This document shows, one piece after another, positions 25,359 to 34,590 of a DNA stretch of 64,000 nucleotides. The notes under the pieces were generated by a model. That model was not told the DNA's origin. It did no database searches and saw only the letters and a list, made by a program, of their open reading frames with translations. Each line of letters opens with the position of its first letter. The first letter of the stretch is position 1. This DNA comes from Bradyrhizobium sp. 1(2017) (GTDB lineage Bacteria > Pseudomonadota > Alphaproteobacteria > Rhizobiales > Xanthobacteraceae). The DNA is taken from NCBI RefSeq assembly GCF_011602485.2, contig NZ_CP050022.2:6344001-6408000 (forward strand), written 5' to 3'. The translations under genes were made by a program, and so were the position numbers.

Positions 25359-26300
25359 CTACTTCCGCCCTGCCGGCGGAGGCGGCGGCGTCGCCATCGC
25401 GGCGGCCGGCTCGGGCGGGGTCAGATGGCGCGGGACGACGATGGTCTGGCCCGGGGTGAGCTGGGCGTTCTCCGGCAATGAATTGCTCTGCACTAGCGTC
25501 CACAGCGGCACGCGGTTGGCGGCCGCAATGCTCTCCATGGTGTCGCCGCGGCGCACCGGCACCCGCACGCCGCTGTCCCACAACTCGACCAGCGTATCGC
25601 CGGGCACCTGATAACGCAGCGGCACGGCATCGGCCTGGGTCTGCGGCGGAATGCCCGGCAGTCGCGTCACCATCTCCACGATCTGGCGATGGATGTCGTC
25701 CGACTTCTCGATGTTGATGTGGCTGACGCGCGCATTCGCCTTGAGGTCGTAGCTGGCATAATGGCCGCGAAAGCCGGGGACCGCGACGACGTCACCGCCG
25801 CCGAGCACGCTGTCGGACAGGAAGATGTTGATGAAGCGCTCGACATTGAGCGGCACGTCGCCGGTCGCCTGCGCGGGATCGATGGCGATGACGAGGCTGA
25901 TCGGGATGTTCTCCTTGGCCGCCATCTCCGAGATGACGATCGAGCACAGCCCGCCCATGGAGTGCCCGATCAGCACGATCGGCGCCGCCTTCTCCTTGTA
26001 GCTGGCGATGACCCGGCTGCCGATCAGGCGGCACAGGGTGAATTCATAGACGTCGGCTACGAAGCCGGCCTGCGTCAGCTTCTCGCCGAGCCGGTCCATG
26101 CCGGTCGAGAACAGCGGTCCCATGGCCCCGCGGAACAGGTAGACCTTCGGGGGCGGCAATGGCTCGAACGGTGGCGCCGGTGGCGCGACGGGGACGGCCG
26201 CGGTGGTCTTGGACTTGTGCGGTGAAGCACCGGCCACGCCGCTGCTCAAGGCGAACAGCGCAACCACTGCCAGCGCGACGGCTCGCCTCACATCAATCAT
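25359..26300 (-). CDS. Secreted lipase-like alpha/beta protein with LysM domain
   Basis: 313 residues from ATG 26300. After a signal peptide (RRAVALAVVALFALSSGVAGA) and a Pro-rich linker comes an alpha/beta-hydrolase-like core: VYLFRGAMGPLFSTGMDRLGEKL, then IVLIGHSMGG with the nucleophile Ser114. Near residues 250-297 is a LysM domain (VPVRRGDTMESIAAANRVPLWTLVQSN...LTPGQTIVVP) that binds peptidoglycan or chitin-like glycans. The protein ends in a Pro-rich tail. It would act in the cell wall space. A shorter paralogue without LysM lies at 32661-33377. Confidence 0.8.
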   Translation of the reverse strand: MIDVRRAVALAVVALFALSSGVAGASPHKSKTTAAVPVAPPAPPFEPLPPPKVYLFRGAMGPLFSTGMDRLGEKLTQAGFVADVYEFTLCRLIGSRVIASYKEKAAPIVLIGHSMGGLCSIVISEMAAKENIPISLVIAIDPAQATGDVPLNVERFINIFLSDSVLGGGDVVAVPGFRGHYASYDLKANARVSHINIEKSDDIHRQIVEMVTRLPGIPPQTQADAVPLRYQVPGDTLVELWDSGVRVPVRRGDTMESIAAANRVPLWTLVQSNSLPENAQLTPGQTIVVPRHLTPPEPAAAMATPPPPPAGRK

Positions 26301-26446
26301 CGTCCAGCAGTCCCACCACGGGAGGCAATGGCCTCTCCTAAATTGGCTTGGTGAACACCGATTGGGTGGAATTTGGGGCACGGAACCGACTTCGTGTCGC
26401 CCGCCGGAGGCGCCGCTGATGCGGCCGGCCTCGCGCATCGGGGCAA

Positions 26447-26872
26447 TCAATTGAAGGGAACCCATGGTTCGGCCTCGCAGGCCTCGGAAATGACCGAACT
26501 CTGGATTCCCTTGTAGGTGTCATCATCGAAAAAGACCGAATAGGTGGGCCGTCTGCTTGCGGAGGGATCGCTCTGCCTCAGGCAGGCAAAATAGGATCCC
26601 GGCCCATGGTCCGCATAACGGACGGCGGACGTCTCGAGGCCGCCGCTCAGCTTGACTTCGGCAGCACCCTTCCTGATGCCCTCCTTCACTGCCTGTGCGC
26701 TGGGCGGGCGCGAAGGATGATAGGAAGGCGGGGGAATTGTGCTCGACGCACATCCCGCCAGCAGCAGCGTCAAGACAGCGGCCGAGGCAGTCAGGACCCT
26801 CCGGCGGCCGAGGGCGGCCCCTCGGTCGGCGTATGTTGAGGTCGGACACGGCGAGCAGCGCATCCGGCTCAT
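26447..26872 (-). CDS. Small lipoprotein
   Basis: 141 residues from ATG 26872. After a basic start, VLTASAAVLTLLLAGC is a lipoprotein signal with lipobox L-A-G-C, so the mature protein is lipid-anchored at the Cys. The mature part (KEGIRKGAAEVKLSGGLETSAVRYADHGPGSYFACLRQSD) has two further Cys and matches a rhizobial family of unknown function. Its ATG overlaps the stop of the upstream DUF3313 lipoprotein (ATGA), so they are translationally coupled. Confidence 0.75.
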   Translation of the reverse strand: MSRMRCSPCPTSTYADRGAALGRRRVLTASAAVLTLLLAGCASSTIPPPSYHPSRPPSAQAVKEGIRKGAAEVKLSGGLETSAVRYADHGPGSYFACLRQSDPSASRRPTYSVFFDDDTYKGIQSSVISEACEAEPWVPFN

Positions 26873-27756
26873 TGCGTGAGCATCTGCCCTGAATTCACCT
26901 CTGGCGCGGGCGGTGGCGCCGGACCGTTGGCCGGACTCTCGTTGGCACCGGAATCCGTCCATGCAGGCGGCAGGCCGAGCCCTTGCCCCGCGAAGCCAGT
27001 GAGCCCCGGAAACCGTCCGAACGCCTCGCACGCGACATATTTGGGCGCACCGCCGAGCCGCACCGGAATGCTTTCCATCGGAGGCAGCGCCGGGACGCCG
27101 CCGAACGGCGACTCGCCGGTCGCGACCAGCTTGGCGAAGTCGGCGCCGAACTCGGCGGCAAGATCGTAGGCATCGCCTTCGTTGGCGACCCGCGCAGAGC
27201 TCGCAATGGAATTGGCACTGCGCGCCCAGACCATGGCCGCGTTCTGAAATCCTGCAAAGTCGCGCGCCTCGGCCTCGACCGACAGACTGCCGAGCCCGAC
27301 CGGAAGCCGCGGCACCGGCACGGGCACGCCGGGAAGCGCCACCGTCTTGGCGATCGACAGTGCTTTGGATGCGCCGGAGGCTGTCGGGCTGGTCGGCTTG
27401 GCATGCGTCACCGTCGCCTGCACCGTAAGGTCCGCCTCGTCATCGGAGGAGACGATGCGGAAGCGCTCGCTCAAGCGGAGACACAGCTCGCGGCTGATCG
27501 CATTGGCGACCAGCCGCCGCTCCTTCTCATTCAGCTCGACGTCGGCGCGCGCGGGAAAGACGGTCGATCCGATCCGGATCGTCTTCGCCGCCAGCACGTC
27601 TTTCTTGTTCACGCGGATTTGTGATCGCGTGACCAGCCCGTTCGCGTCGGACATCCGATCGTAGCTCCTGAGCGAGCCGGCCCGTTCGAGTGGCGCGGTC
27701 GCGCACCCCCCGACCACAAACGTGACGCACATCAGGGCCGCCCATCTGAAGTGCAT
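26869..27756 (-). CDS. DUF3313-type lipoprotein
   Basis: 295 residues from ATG 27756 (MHFRWAALMCVTFVVGGC); a longer start at 27786 is possible. The lipobox is V-G-G-C. AGSLRSYDRMSDANGLVTRSQIRVNKKDVLAAKTIRI and ISRELCLRLSERFRIVSSDDEADLTVQATVTHAKPT match DUF3313, a family of outer-membrane-type lipoproteins of unknown role. The C-terminus is Pro-rich. It is co-transcribed with the downstream small lipoprotein. Confidence 0.75.
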   Translation of the reverse strand: MHFRWAALMCVTFVVGGCATAPLERAGSLRSYDRMSDANGLVTRSQIRVNKKDVLAAKTIRIGSTVFPARADVELNEKERRLVANAISRELCLRLSERFRIVSSDDEADLTVQATVTHAKPTSPTASGASKALSIAKTVALPGVPVPVPRLPVGLGSLSVEAEARDFAGFQNAAMVWARSANSIASSARVANEGDAYDLAAEFGADFAKLVATGESPFGGVPALPPMESIPVRLGGAPKYVACEAFGRFPGLTGFAGQGLGLPPAWTDSGANESPANGPAPPPAPEVNSGQMLTQ

Positions 27757-27960
27757 GGTCCCGCTCGAGCCAGCGTGACTTACCATAGAGATTACCGTGG
27801 CCGTCACCCGGCACCCCTGCCATCCGTCGTCATAAATAGATGCAACCCTCTAATTTTGATTTTCTCGTGACGAAACGTTGCCAGACTGTTGCTGGATCGC
27901 GCCTCCACGGGATCAGAGACGTGCGGCTTGAGAAAAACTGGAAGCGATCGAGGCCCGACC

Positions 27961-28440
27961 CTAGAGCGGCAGCATCCGGTTCAGCAATTCAAGCAGCGTG
28001 CGCTGCTCGGCCTCGGTGAGCGGGGTCAGCATCTTCCGATTATAGGGTTCGGTCAGCCTTGCCCCGTCGGCAATCAGCTTTGCGCCCTTTGGCGTCAGCA
28101 TCAGCTCGACGGCGCGGCGATCGGACTTCGAGCGGTTGCGCTTGATGAAGCCGGACGATTCGAGCTCATTCAGGATCTTGATCAGGTTCGGCAGGCGCAG
28201 GCGGAGCACGCTGGCAAGGCTGCTGGGGGGAACGCCCGGATTGTCGCGAATGACGGCGCAGATTGCATAGGTCGCGGGCGTCAGGCCCAATGCTGCGAAC
28301 TCCTCGTAGAAACCTTCGAAGAACTTCAGCTGCGCGAGGCGCAGCATGAATCCAGGCGTGCGCTGGAGCGCGCGCAGGTCCAGTGACGTCTCAGACGGCT
28401 GAGCGGGTTTTGCTCCCGGTCGTAACGCTTTCGAGCTCAT
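27961..28440 (-). CDS. MarR-family transcriptional regulator
   Basis: 159 residues from ATG 28440. The winged helix-turn-helix is clear: LTPATYAICAVIRDNPGVPPSSLASVLRLRLPNLIKILNELESSGFIKRNRSKSDRRAVELMLTPKGAKLI. The D-x-R wing tip is present as SDRRAV. The C-terminal dimer helices are short and normal. MarR proteins of this size in related genera (BadR, CouR) sense aromatic acids or their CoA thioesters. It is divergent from the SBP-P450 genes and probably represses them through the palindrome at 28493-28513. Confidence 0.88.
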   Translation of the reverse strand: MSSKALRPGAKPAQPSETSLDLRALQRTPGFMLRLAQLKFFEGFYEEFAALGLTPATYAICAVIRDNPGVPPSSLASVLRLRLPNLIKILNELESSGFIKRNRSKSDRRAVELMLTPKGAKLIADGARLTEPYNRKMLTPLTEAEQRTLLELLNRMLPL

Positions 28441-28477
28441 GATCCTCAATCCGCGGCGGCGGCCACGATCGGCCGAA

Positions 28478-28513
28478 TTGACTCTTCCAAAAATAGCTAT
28501 AAAATATAACTAT
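28478..28513 (+). promoter_or_regulatory. Promoter with overlapping MarR-type operator
   Basis: A good sigma-70-like promoter, TTGACT (28478-28483), 16 nt, TAAAAT (28500-28505), reads toward the SBP gene. The palindrome ATAGCTATA-AAA-TATAACTAT (28493-28513, 8 of 9 paired) covers the -10 box. Bound regulator would block RNA polymerase. The gap is unusually AT-rich for the window. Confidence 0.65.
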
Positions 28514-28551
28514 TATTTAGCGGCACCAAGACCGCACGATGGAGGGAGACA

Positions 28552-29760
28552 ATGAACAGCAAATTCCTGCATAAATTGTGCATGTTGGCGGCGATGCTGA
28601 CGGCCGCACCGGCACTCGCCCAGGATGTCGTCAAGATCGGCATCCTGAACGACCAATCGGGTCCGTTCGCGAGCTATCAAGGCATCGGCTCGGTCGTCGC
28701 CGCCAGAATGGCGGTCGAGGACTATGGCGGAAAGGCCGGCGGCAAGCCGGTCGAGGTCGTAGCAGCCGACCACCAGAACAAGACCGACATCGGCATCGGC
28801 ATCGCCCGGCGCTGGTACGAGAACGAGGGTGTCGACGCGATCTTCGACATCCCGAACTCGTCGATCGCGCTCGCGGTGGCCGGCATGAGCGCCGAGAAGA
28901 ACAAGGTCTTCATCGGATCGGGCGCCGGAACGGTGCTTCTCACCGGCGAAAAGTGCACGCCGAACACCGTGCACTGGACTTACGACACCTATGCCTATGG
29001 GCGCGGCCTCGGCAAGGCGATCGTGCAGCAGGGCGGCAAGAAATGGTTCTTCATCACCGCCGACTACGCATTCGGCCATGACCTGGAGAAGCAGGCCGCG
29101 GAAGCCGTGAAGGCGTCCGGCGGCGAGGTGCTCGGCAGCGTGCGGCATCCGCTGGGAACGGCTGATTACGCTTCGTTCCTGCTGCAGGCCCAGGCGTCGG
29201 GCGCGAGCGTCATCGCATTCGCCAATGCCGGCGACGATACCATCACCTCGATGAAGCAGGCGGCCGAGTTCGGGCTGACCAAGGACCACAAGCTGGTCGG
29301 ACTGATCCTCGGCATGAACGGCCTGCCCGCACTCGGCCTGAAGTTTGCCCAAGGCGCGCAGATCATGAATCCCTTCTACTGGGATCTGAACGACGGCACG
29401 CGTGCTTTCGCCAAGCGTTTCGCCGAACGCATTCCTTCGAAGGCCTATCCGAACGACATGCAGGCCGGCGTCTATGCCTCCGTCATTCACTATCTCAAGG
29501 CCGTCGACAAGGCCGGTGGCGCCAAGGACGGCAAGGCCGTGGTCGCGGCGATGAAGGCGATGCCGACCGACGATCCGCTGTTCGGCAAGGGTTACGTCCG
29601 CAAGGACGGCCGCAAGATCCATCCGCTCTTCCTCCTGCAGGTCAAGGCTCCCGAGGAATCGACGTCGGCCTGGGATCTCTTGAAGGTCGTCGCCACGATC
29701 AAGGGCGAGGACGCGTTCCGGTCCGAGAGCGACGGTCAGTGCCCCCTCGCGAAGCAATAG
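28552..29760 (+). CDS. ABC transporter solute-binding protein, branched-chain amino acid/aromatic acid type
   Basis: 402 residues. The signal peptide ends ...TAAPALAQ, then DVVKIGILNDQSGPFASYQGIGSVVAARMAVEDYGG is the LivK-like (Peripla_BP_6) start. GTADYASFLLQAQASGASVIAFANAGDDT and a C-terminal disulfide-type Cys (DGQCPLAKQ) fit the family. Relatives next to aromatic-degradation genes bind benzoates or cinnamates (CouP-like) instead of amino acids. GGAGGG precedes the ATG. The cognate permease and ATPase genes are not adjacent. The P450 gene follows after 16 nt. Confidence 0.87.
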   Translation: MNSKFLHKLCMLAAMLTAAPALAQDVVKIGILNDQSGPFASYQGIGSVVAARMAVEDYGGKAGGKPVEVVAADHQNKTDIGIGIARRWYENEGVDAIFDIPNSSIALAVAGMSAEKNKVFIGSGAGTVLLTGEKCTPNTVHWTYDTYAYGRGLGKAIVQQGGKKWFFITADYAFGHDLEKQAAEAVKASGGEVLGSVRHPLGTADYASFLLQAQASGASVIAFANAGDDTITSMKQAAEFGLTKDHKLVGLILGMNGLPALGLKFAQGAQIMNPFYWDLNDGTRAFAKRFAERIPSKAYPNDMQAGVYASVIHYLKAVDKAGGAKDGKAVVAAMKAMPTDDPLFGKGYVRKDGRKIHPLFLLQVKAPEESTSAWDLLKVVATIKGEDAFRSESDGQCPLAKQ

Positions 29761-29776
29761 CCGTTGGAAGCTGACC

Positions 29777-30955
29777 ATGAGCGGCATTGCATCCAGTCCG
29801 GTCGACCCGTTCGCGCCTGACTTCCTGATCGACCCCTACCCTGCCTATGAGGAGCTGCGCGCGCTCGGGCCAATGTTCGAGCTGGAGCGTTACGGCGTGT
29901 GGGCCATGGCCGGCTATGCCGAGGTCGAACCGGCGCTGAAGGACTGGAAGACGTTCATCAGCGGCGAGGGCGTCGGGCTCAACGGGATGAATCCGGCGCT
30001 GCCGAAGCCCCTGACGCTGCAGATCGATCCACCCGACCACGACAAGGGCCGGCGGGTGCTCGGCCGCACGCTGTCTCCCGGTGTCGCAAGGAAGCTGCGC
30101 GAGACGTTTCAGAAGGAAGCGGAGAAGAAGGTTTCGGAGCTGATCGACAAAGGCACGTTCGATGCCGTGGCCGATCTTGCCGAGGCCTATCCGATGAAGG
30201 TGTTTCCGGATGCGATCGGCATCCGGCCGGACGGCCGCGAGAAGCTGCTCGCCTGGAGCACGTTCGTGTTCGACAGCTTCGGGCCGGAGAACGAGATACT
30301 CGCAGCTTCACGGCAGGAAGGTCTCGCCGCGCAGAGCTGGATCATGGAATGTTGCGCGCGAGATGCGCTGCGGCCCGACAGCCTCGGCATGATGATCTAC
30401 CAGGCGGCCGACGACGGCGAGATCACCGAGCACGAGGCGACGCATCTGGTGCGGCCGTTCCTCACGGCGGGGATCGACACCACCGTCAACGGCATCGGCA
30501 ACACCCTGCTCGCACTCGCCATGCACCCCGACGAATATCGCAAGCTGCATCACAGGCCGGAGCTGGCGCGCAACGCGTTCGAGGAAGGCCTGCGCTACGA
30601 TTCACCGGTGCAGACGTTCTTTCGCACCGCCTCGCGCGATCTCGAGATCGGCGGCGGCGTGATCCCGGCGCACCGCAAGGTGCTGCTGTTCATGGCCTCC
30701 GCCAATCGCGATCCCGCGCGCTGGGACAAGCCGCACCGTTTCGAGGTGGAGCGGGTTGCGACCGGCCATGTCGGGTTCGGCGCAGGCATCCACGCCTGCG
30801 TCGGTCAGATGATCGCGCGTCTGGAAGGCGAGTTGATCTTCAACGAGCTCGCACGGCGCGTGAAGACCATCGAGCTCACGGCGGAGCCCAAGCGTAGGCT
30901 CAACAATTCCTTGCGCGGGCTGGAGAGCATGCCGGTGCGGGTGACCGCCGCCTGA
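29777..30955 (+). CDS. Cytochrome P450, CYP199-like
   Basis: 392 residues, soluble bacterial P450. FLTAGIDTTVNGIGNT is the I-helix oxygen-activation motif, EEGLRYDSPVQTFFRT holds ExxR, and FGAGIHACVGQMIARLEGE is the heme loop with Cys341. DLAEAYPMKVFPDAIGI, TVNGIGNTLLALAM and the end LNNSLRGLESMPVRVT closely resemble CYP199A enzymes of Rhodopseudomonas palustris, which O-demethylate or hydroxylate para-substituted benzoates. That makes 4-methoxybenzoate-type compounds the best guess. The usual neighbouring ferredoxin gene is absent here. It is co-transcribed with the solute-binding protein. Confidence 0.87.
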   Translation: MSGIASSPVDPFAPDFLIDPYPAYEELRALGPMFELERYGVWAMAGYAEVEPALKDWKTFISGEGVGLNGMNPALPKPLTLQIDPPDHDKGRRVLGRTLSPGVARKLRETFQKEAEKKVSELIDKGTFDAVADLAEAYPMKVFPDAIGIRPDGREKLLAWSTFVFDSFGPENEILAASRQEGLAAQSWIMECCARDALRPDSLGMMIYQAADDGEITEHEATHLVRPFLTAGIDTTVNGIGNTLLALAMHPDEYRKLHHRPELARNAFEEGLRYDSPVQTFFRTASRDLEIGGGVIPAHRKVLLFMASANRDPARWDKPHRFEVERVATGHVGFGAGIHACVGQMIARLEGELIFNELARRVKTIELTAEPKRRLNNSLRGLESMPVRVTAA

Positions 30956-30982
30956 CTGCAGCACACGTGGTGCTGCCGTCGG

Positions 30983-31603
30983 TTACTGCCGGTTCTTGAG
31001 CCGGCTGCGATGAGCGGCCTGCTTGGCGCGATTGCCGCAGATCGCCATCGTGCACCATCGCCGCGCGCGCCTGCGGGTATGGTCGGCGAACAGCATCGTG
31101 CAGTTATGCCCCTCGCATGCCTTCACGTCGGCGAAATCCTCGTCGCAAACGAATTTCGCCAAGGCTTCCCCGATCGGCAGGAGCAAGGACCCGGGTGATC
31201 GCCAGCGCCGCGTCGCTCGGAGCGCGAGGACATGATCGCCGTCGTCGGACGCCGCTGCGATCCGGCCGAAGACCTCGTCGCGCTCCAGCAGGCTGTTCAA
31301 CGGCCCGAGCTCGCGCAACGCATCCACCGCGAGCCGGCGGCCCGCATGTCTTCGAACGAAAGCCCTGAACCACTCGCGCAAAGCCCTGGCTTCATCGGCA
31401 ACCTCATCCAATTCGCCCGGCTTTGCGCGCATCTTCAGCGCCTCTAACGCGTCAGCCGGCACGAGCCTCGCCTGCGCCAACCAGTCGATCAGCCCATCGC
31501 CGTCGTCGAGCCAATCGACGGGCGTGTCGACTGGTGTCGCCACCGAGTTGAGGAAATCGAGCCCGAGCGAGTCGGCGATGAACATAGCGGGCGGTCTAGT
31601 CAT
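30983..31603 (-). CDS. CGNR zinc-finger regulator
   Basis: 206 residues from ATG 31603. The N-terminal ABATE-type region (LGLDFLNSVATPVDTPVDWLDDGDGLIDWL) is followed by the C-terminal zinc finger C-x-x-x-(F)...RRRARRWCTMAICGNRAKQAAHRSR, carrying the CGNR signature. The family is thought to bind DNA and respond to stress or small ligands. It is divergent from the alpha/beta hydrolase gene with a 124-nt shared control region, and probably regulates it. Confidence 0.85.
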   Translation of the reverse strand: MTRPPAMFIADSLGLDFLNSVATPVDTPVDWLDDGDGLIDWLAQARLVPADALEALKMRAKPGELDEVADEARALREWFRAFVRRHAGRRLAVDALRELGPLNSLLERDEVFGRIAAASDDGDHVLALRATRRWRSPGSLLLPIGEALAKFVCDEDFADVKACEGHNCTMLFADHTRRRARRWCTMAICGNRAKQAAHRSRLKNRQ

Positions 31604-31657
31604 GGGGTCCTGAGCGTCAGCCGAAAGCCGCCACCTAAGTAACCCTTCAAATGACGA

Positions 31658-31686
31658 TTGACAAGTTATGCAGGAGATCATAACCT
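31658..31686 (+). promoter_or_regulatory. Promoter-like TTGACA with adjoining palindrome
   Basis: A perfect -35 TTGACA (31658-31663) reads toward the hydrolase gene; the -10 17 nt on is weak (TAACCT). GTTATG (31665-31670) and CATAAC (31679-31684) form an inverted repeat with 8 nt between. GTAACC at 31639-31644 and GGTTAC at 31706-31711 are complements flanking it. A plausible site for the CGNR protein. Confidence 0.45.
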
Positions 31687-31727
31687 CAACTATAGCTTTT
31701 AACAGGTTACTAGAGCTGGAGACAATC

Positions 31728-32579
31728 ATGAGCCCGACCGCCTACCGCACCGCTGATGTCGATGGCTTCAAGGTGTTCTATCGCGAGGCCGGCCCGAAGG
31801 CCGGGCCAAAGCTTCTGCTGCTGCACGGCTTTCCGAGCGCCGGCCATATGTTTCGCGATCTCATTCCGCTGCTCGCGGACCGGTTTCACATCGTGGCGCC
31901 GGACCTTCCCGGCTTCGGCCAGTCCGACATGCCTTCGCGTGACAGCTTCCGCTACACCTTCGACAATGTCGCGCAGGTGATCGAGCGCTTCACCGAGGTG
32001 ATCGGCCTCGACCGCTTCGCCATGTATGTCTTCGACTATGGCGCGCCGACCGGCTTCCGGCTCGCGCTGCGGCATCCCGAGCGGATCACCGCCATCATCT
32101 CCCAGAACGGTAACGCCTATGAGGATGGTCTCAGCGATGGCTGGACTCCGATCAAGGCCTATTGGCAAGACCCTTCACCGGCCAACCGTGAGGCGCTGCG
32201 CGCTTTCCTCACGCCGGAGGCCACGCGCTGGCAGTACACGCATGGCGTACCCGATCCGGCCCTGGTGTCGCCGGACGGCCAGAGCCTCGACAATTTCTAT
32301 CTGGCGCGTCCCGGCTCGGACGACGTGCAGCTCGATCTGTTCGGGGACTACAAGAGCAACGTTGCGCTCTATCCGTCATTCCAGAATTATTTCCGCACGC
32401 ACAAGCCACCGTTCCTCGCGGTTTGGGGCAAGAACGATCCGTTCTTCATCCCGCCCGGCGCCGAGGCGTTCAAGCGCGACAATCCCAACGCCGTGGTGCA
32501 GTTCTTCGACACCGGACATTTCGCGCTGGAGACGCATGCGAGAGAGATCGCGGACAGCATCCGCACGTTCTTGAAATAA
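31728..32579 (+). CDS. Alpha/beta hydrolase with Asp nucleophile (epoxide hydrolase/haloalkane dehalogenase-like)
   Basis: 283 residues from ATG 31728. LLLLHGFPSAGHMFRDLIPLLADRFHIVAPDLPGFGQSD gives the HGFP oxyanion-hole region. The nucleophile elbow reads YVFDYGAPTGF, putting Asp103 where lipases have Ser. FLAVWGKNDPFF holds the acid and DTGHFALE the catalytic His. The Asp nucleophile is typical of epoxide hydrolases and haloalkane dehalogenases, which go through an alkyl-ester intermediate. Between strands sits a cap domain (WTPIKAYWQDPSPANREALRAFL). Substrate unknown. Divergent from the CGNR regulator. Confidence 0.83.
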   Translation: MSPTAYRTADVDGFKVFYREAGPKAGPKLLLLHGFPSAGHMFRDLIPLLADRFHIVAPDLPGFGQSDMPSRDSFRYTFDNVAQVIERFTEVIGLDRFAMYVFDYGAPTGFRLALRHPERITAIISQNGNAYEDGLSDGWTPIKAYWQDPSPANREALRAFLTPEATRWQYTHGVPDPALVSPDGQSLDNFYLARPGSDDVQLDLFGDYKSNVALYPSFQNYFRTHKPPFLAVWGKNDPFFIPPGAEAFKRDNPNAVVQFFDTGHFALETHAREIADSIRTFLK

Positions 32580-32632
32580 CGCGGAGGAAGGAGGACCGGC
32601 GCCCGAGCCTCGCGCACCGGCCTTGCCAAAGG

Positions 32633-32654
32633 CGCGCGACGCGTTCGTCGCGCG
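32633..32654. terminator. GC-rich hairpin between convergent genes
   Basis: CGCGCGACG (32633-32641), loop CGTT, CGTCGCGCG (32646-32654): a perfect 9-bp stem between the hydrolase gene and the convergent lipase-like gene. No strong U-run follows on either side, so termination is only likely. Confidence 0.45.
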
Positions 32655-32660
32655 ATCGCC

Positions 32661-33377
32661 TTAGTTTCTTGCCGGAGCCGCCGCCGCCGAGTGCGAGGAC
32701 CGCGGCGCACGGGGTTCGGCGACCGGAGCTGCAGGTGCACGCGAGCGCATGATCGCGGCGTCGATCTCGGCGATGACGCGGCGCTGAATCGCCTCGTTCT
32801 TGTCGATCGAGACGTGACCCACGCCGGTGCCGCGCACGTCGACATTGTCGAGCTTGCCGCGCAGACCCGCCGCGGCCCTCACCGGCTCGCCGGGACCATC
32901 GCCGATATAGATGTTGATGTAGCGCTCGGCACCGGTCGAAAGCCTGGTCTTGAACACGGAGTCGAGGCCGATCGCGAGCTTCACGGGCACGCCGAGCTGG
33001 TTGAGCTTGGCGATCATGTCCGGCAGCGCGGTCGCGCCGGAGGAGTGGCCGACAAGGATGATGGTCTTGAGGCGGCCGGCCCTGTAGGCAGCCGCCGCTT
33101 CATCGGCAAGCGAGGACCAGGACACGAAGTTGGCGACGGTCACTGGGATGCCCTGCGCCTGGAGCCGGGCACCGATCGTGTCGAGCCCGAGCGAGAAGAT
33201 GTTGAGCACGCCACGAAGCAGATAGACATGCGTGGTCGCCGCCGCGGCCTGGCTCGGCGCGGCCTTGGCGCCGGTCGGGCTGATGGCAACAGCTGACAGC
33301 AGGAGCAGGCCCATCGCCCACATACGGAGGGCGGACGACTGGCTGGCGCCAGCGGTGTGACGGCCGTTCGGTCTCAT
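32661..33377 (-). CDS. Secreted lipase-like alpha/beta protein, no LysM
   Basis: 238 residues from ATG 33377 (CAGGGAAAAAA upstream). The signal peptide is MGLLLLSAVAISPTGAKAAP. THVYLLRGVLNIFSLGLDTIGARLQAQGIPV and IILVGHSSGATALPDMIAKL align with the protein at 25359-26300, with Ser112 as candidate nucleophile. GVGHVSIDKNEAIQRRVIAEID near the end matches its VSHINIEKSDDIHRQIVEMV, so the two are paralogues. This copy ends in an Ala/Pro-rich tail and lacks LysM. Exported; substrate unknown. Confidence 0.78.
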   Translation of the reverse strand: MRPNGRHTAGASQSSALRMWAMGLLLLSAVAISPTGAKAAPSQAAAATTHVYLLRGVLNIFSLGLDTIGARLQAQGIPVTVANFVSWSSLADEAAAAYRAGRLKTIILVGHSSGATALPDMIAKLNQLGVPVKLAIGLDSVFKTRLSTGAERYINIYIGDGPGEPVRAAAGLRGKLDNVDVRGTGVGHVSIDKNEAIQRRVIAEIDAAIMRSRAPAAPVAEPRAPRSSHSAAAAPARN

Positions 33378-33666
33378 CGATTTTTTTCCCTGGGGACGAT
33401 ACGCATCGCGATTGATCGGAATCGTAGCCACGGCGCGCTCGCACACGCAACAAAGAGCCGCGTGAGCGACAATCTTAGCAGCAAGCCGTGACCATCGCGC
33501 AACACTTGCCCGGAACCTACCATCGATGGGCCTGTTTTGAGACCATTTTTCTCCGGGCAATTGCGACCGGGTAACGGCGTTCCTATCTCAGGGCTCCGCT
33601 GCCCCGCCCTTCCCGGCAGGTTCCAGCCTCCCTCCCCAGCTTTTCCCCTTAAGTCTTGCGGCCATC

Positions 33667-34586
<920 letters not shown>

Positions 34587-34590
<4 letters not shown>

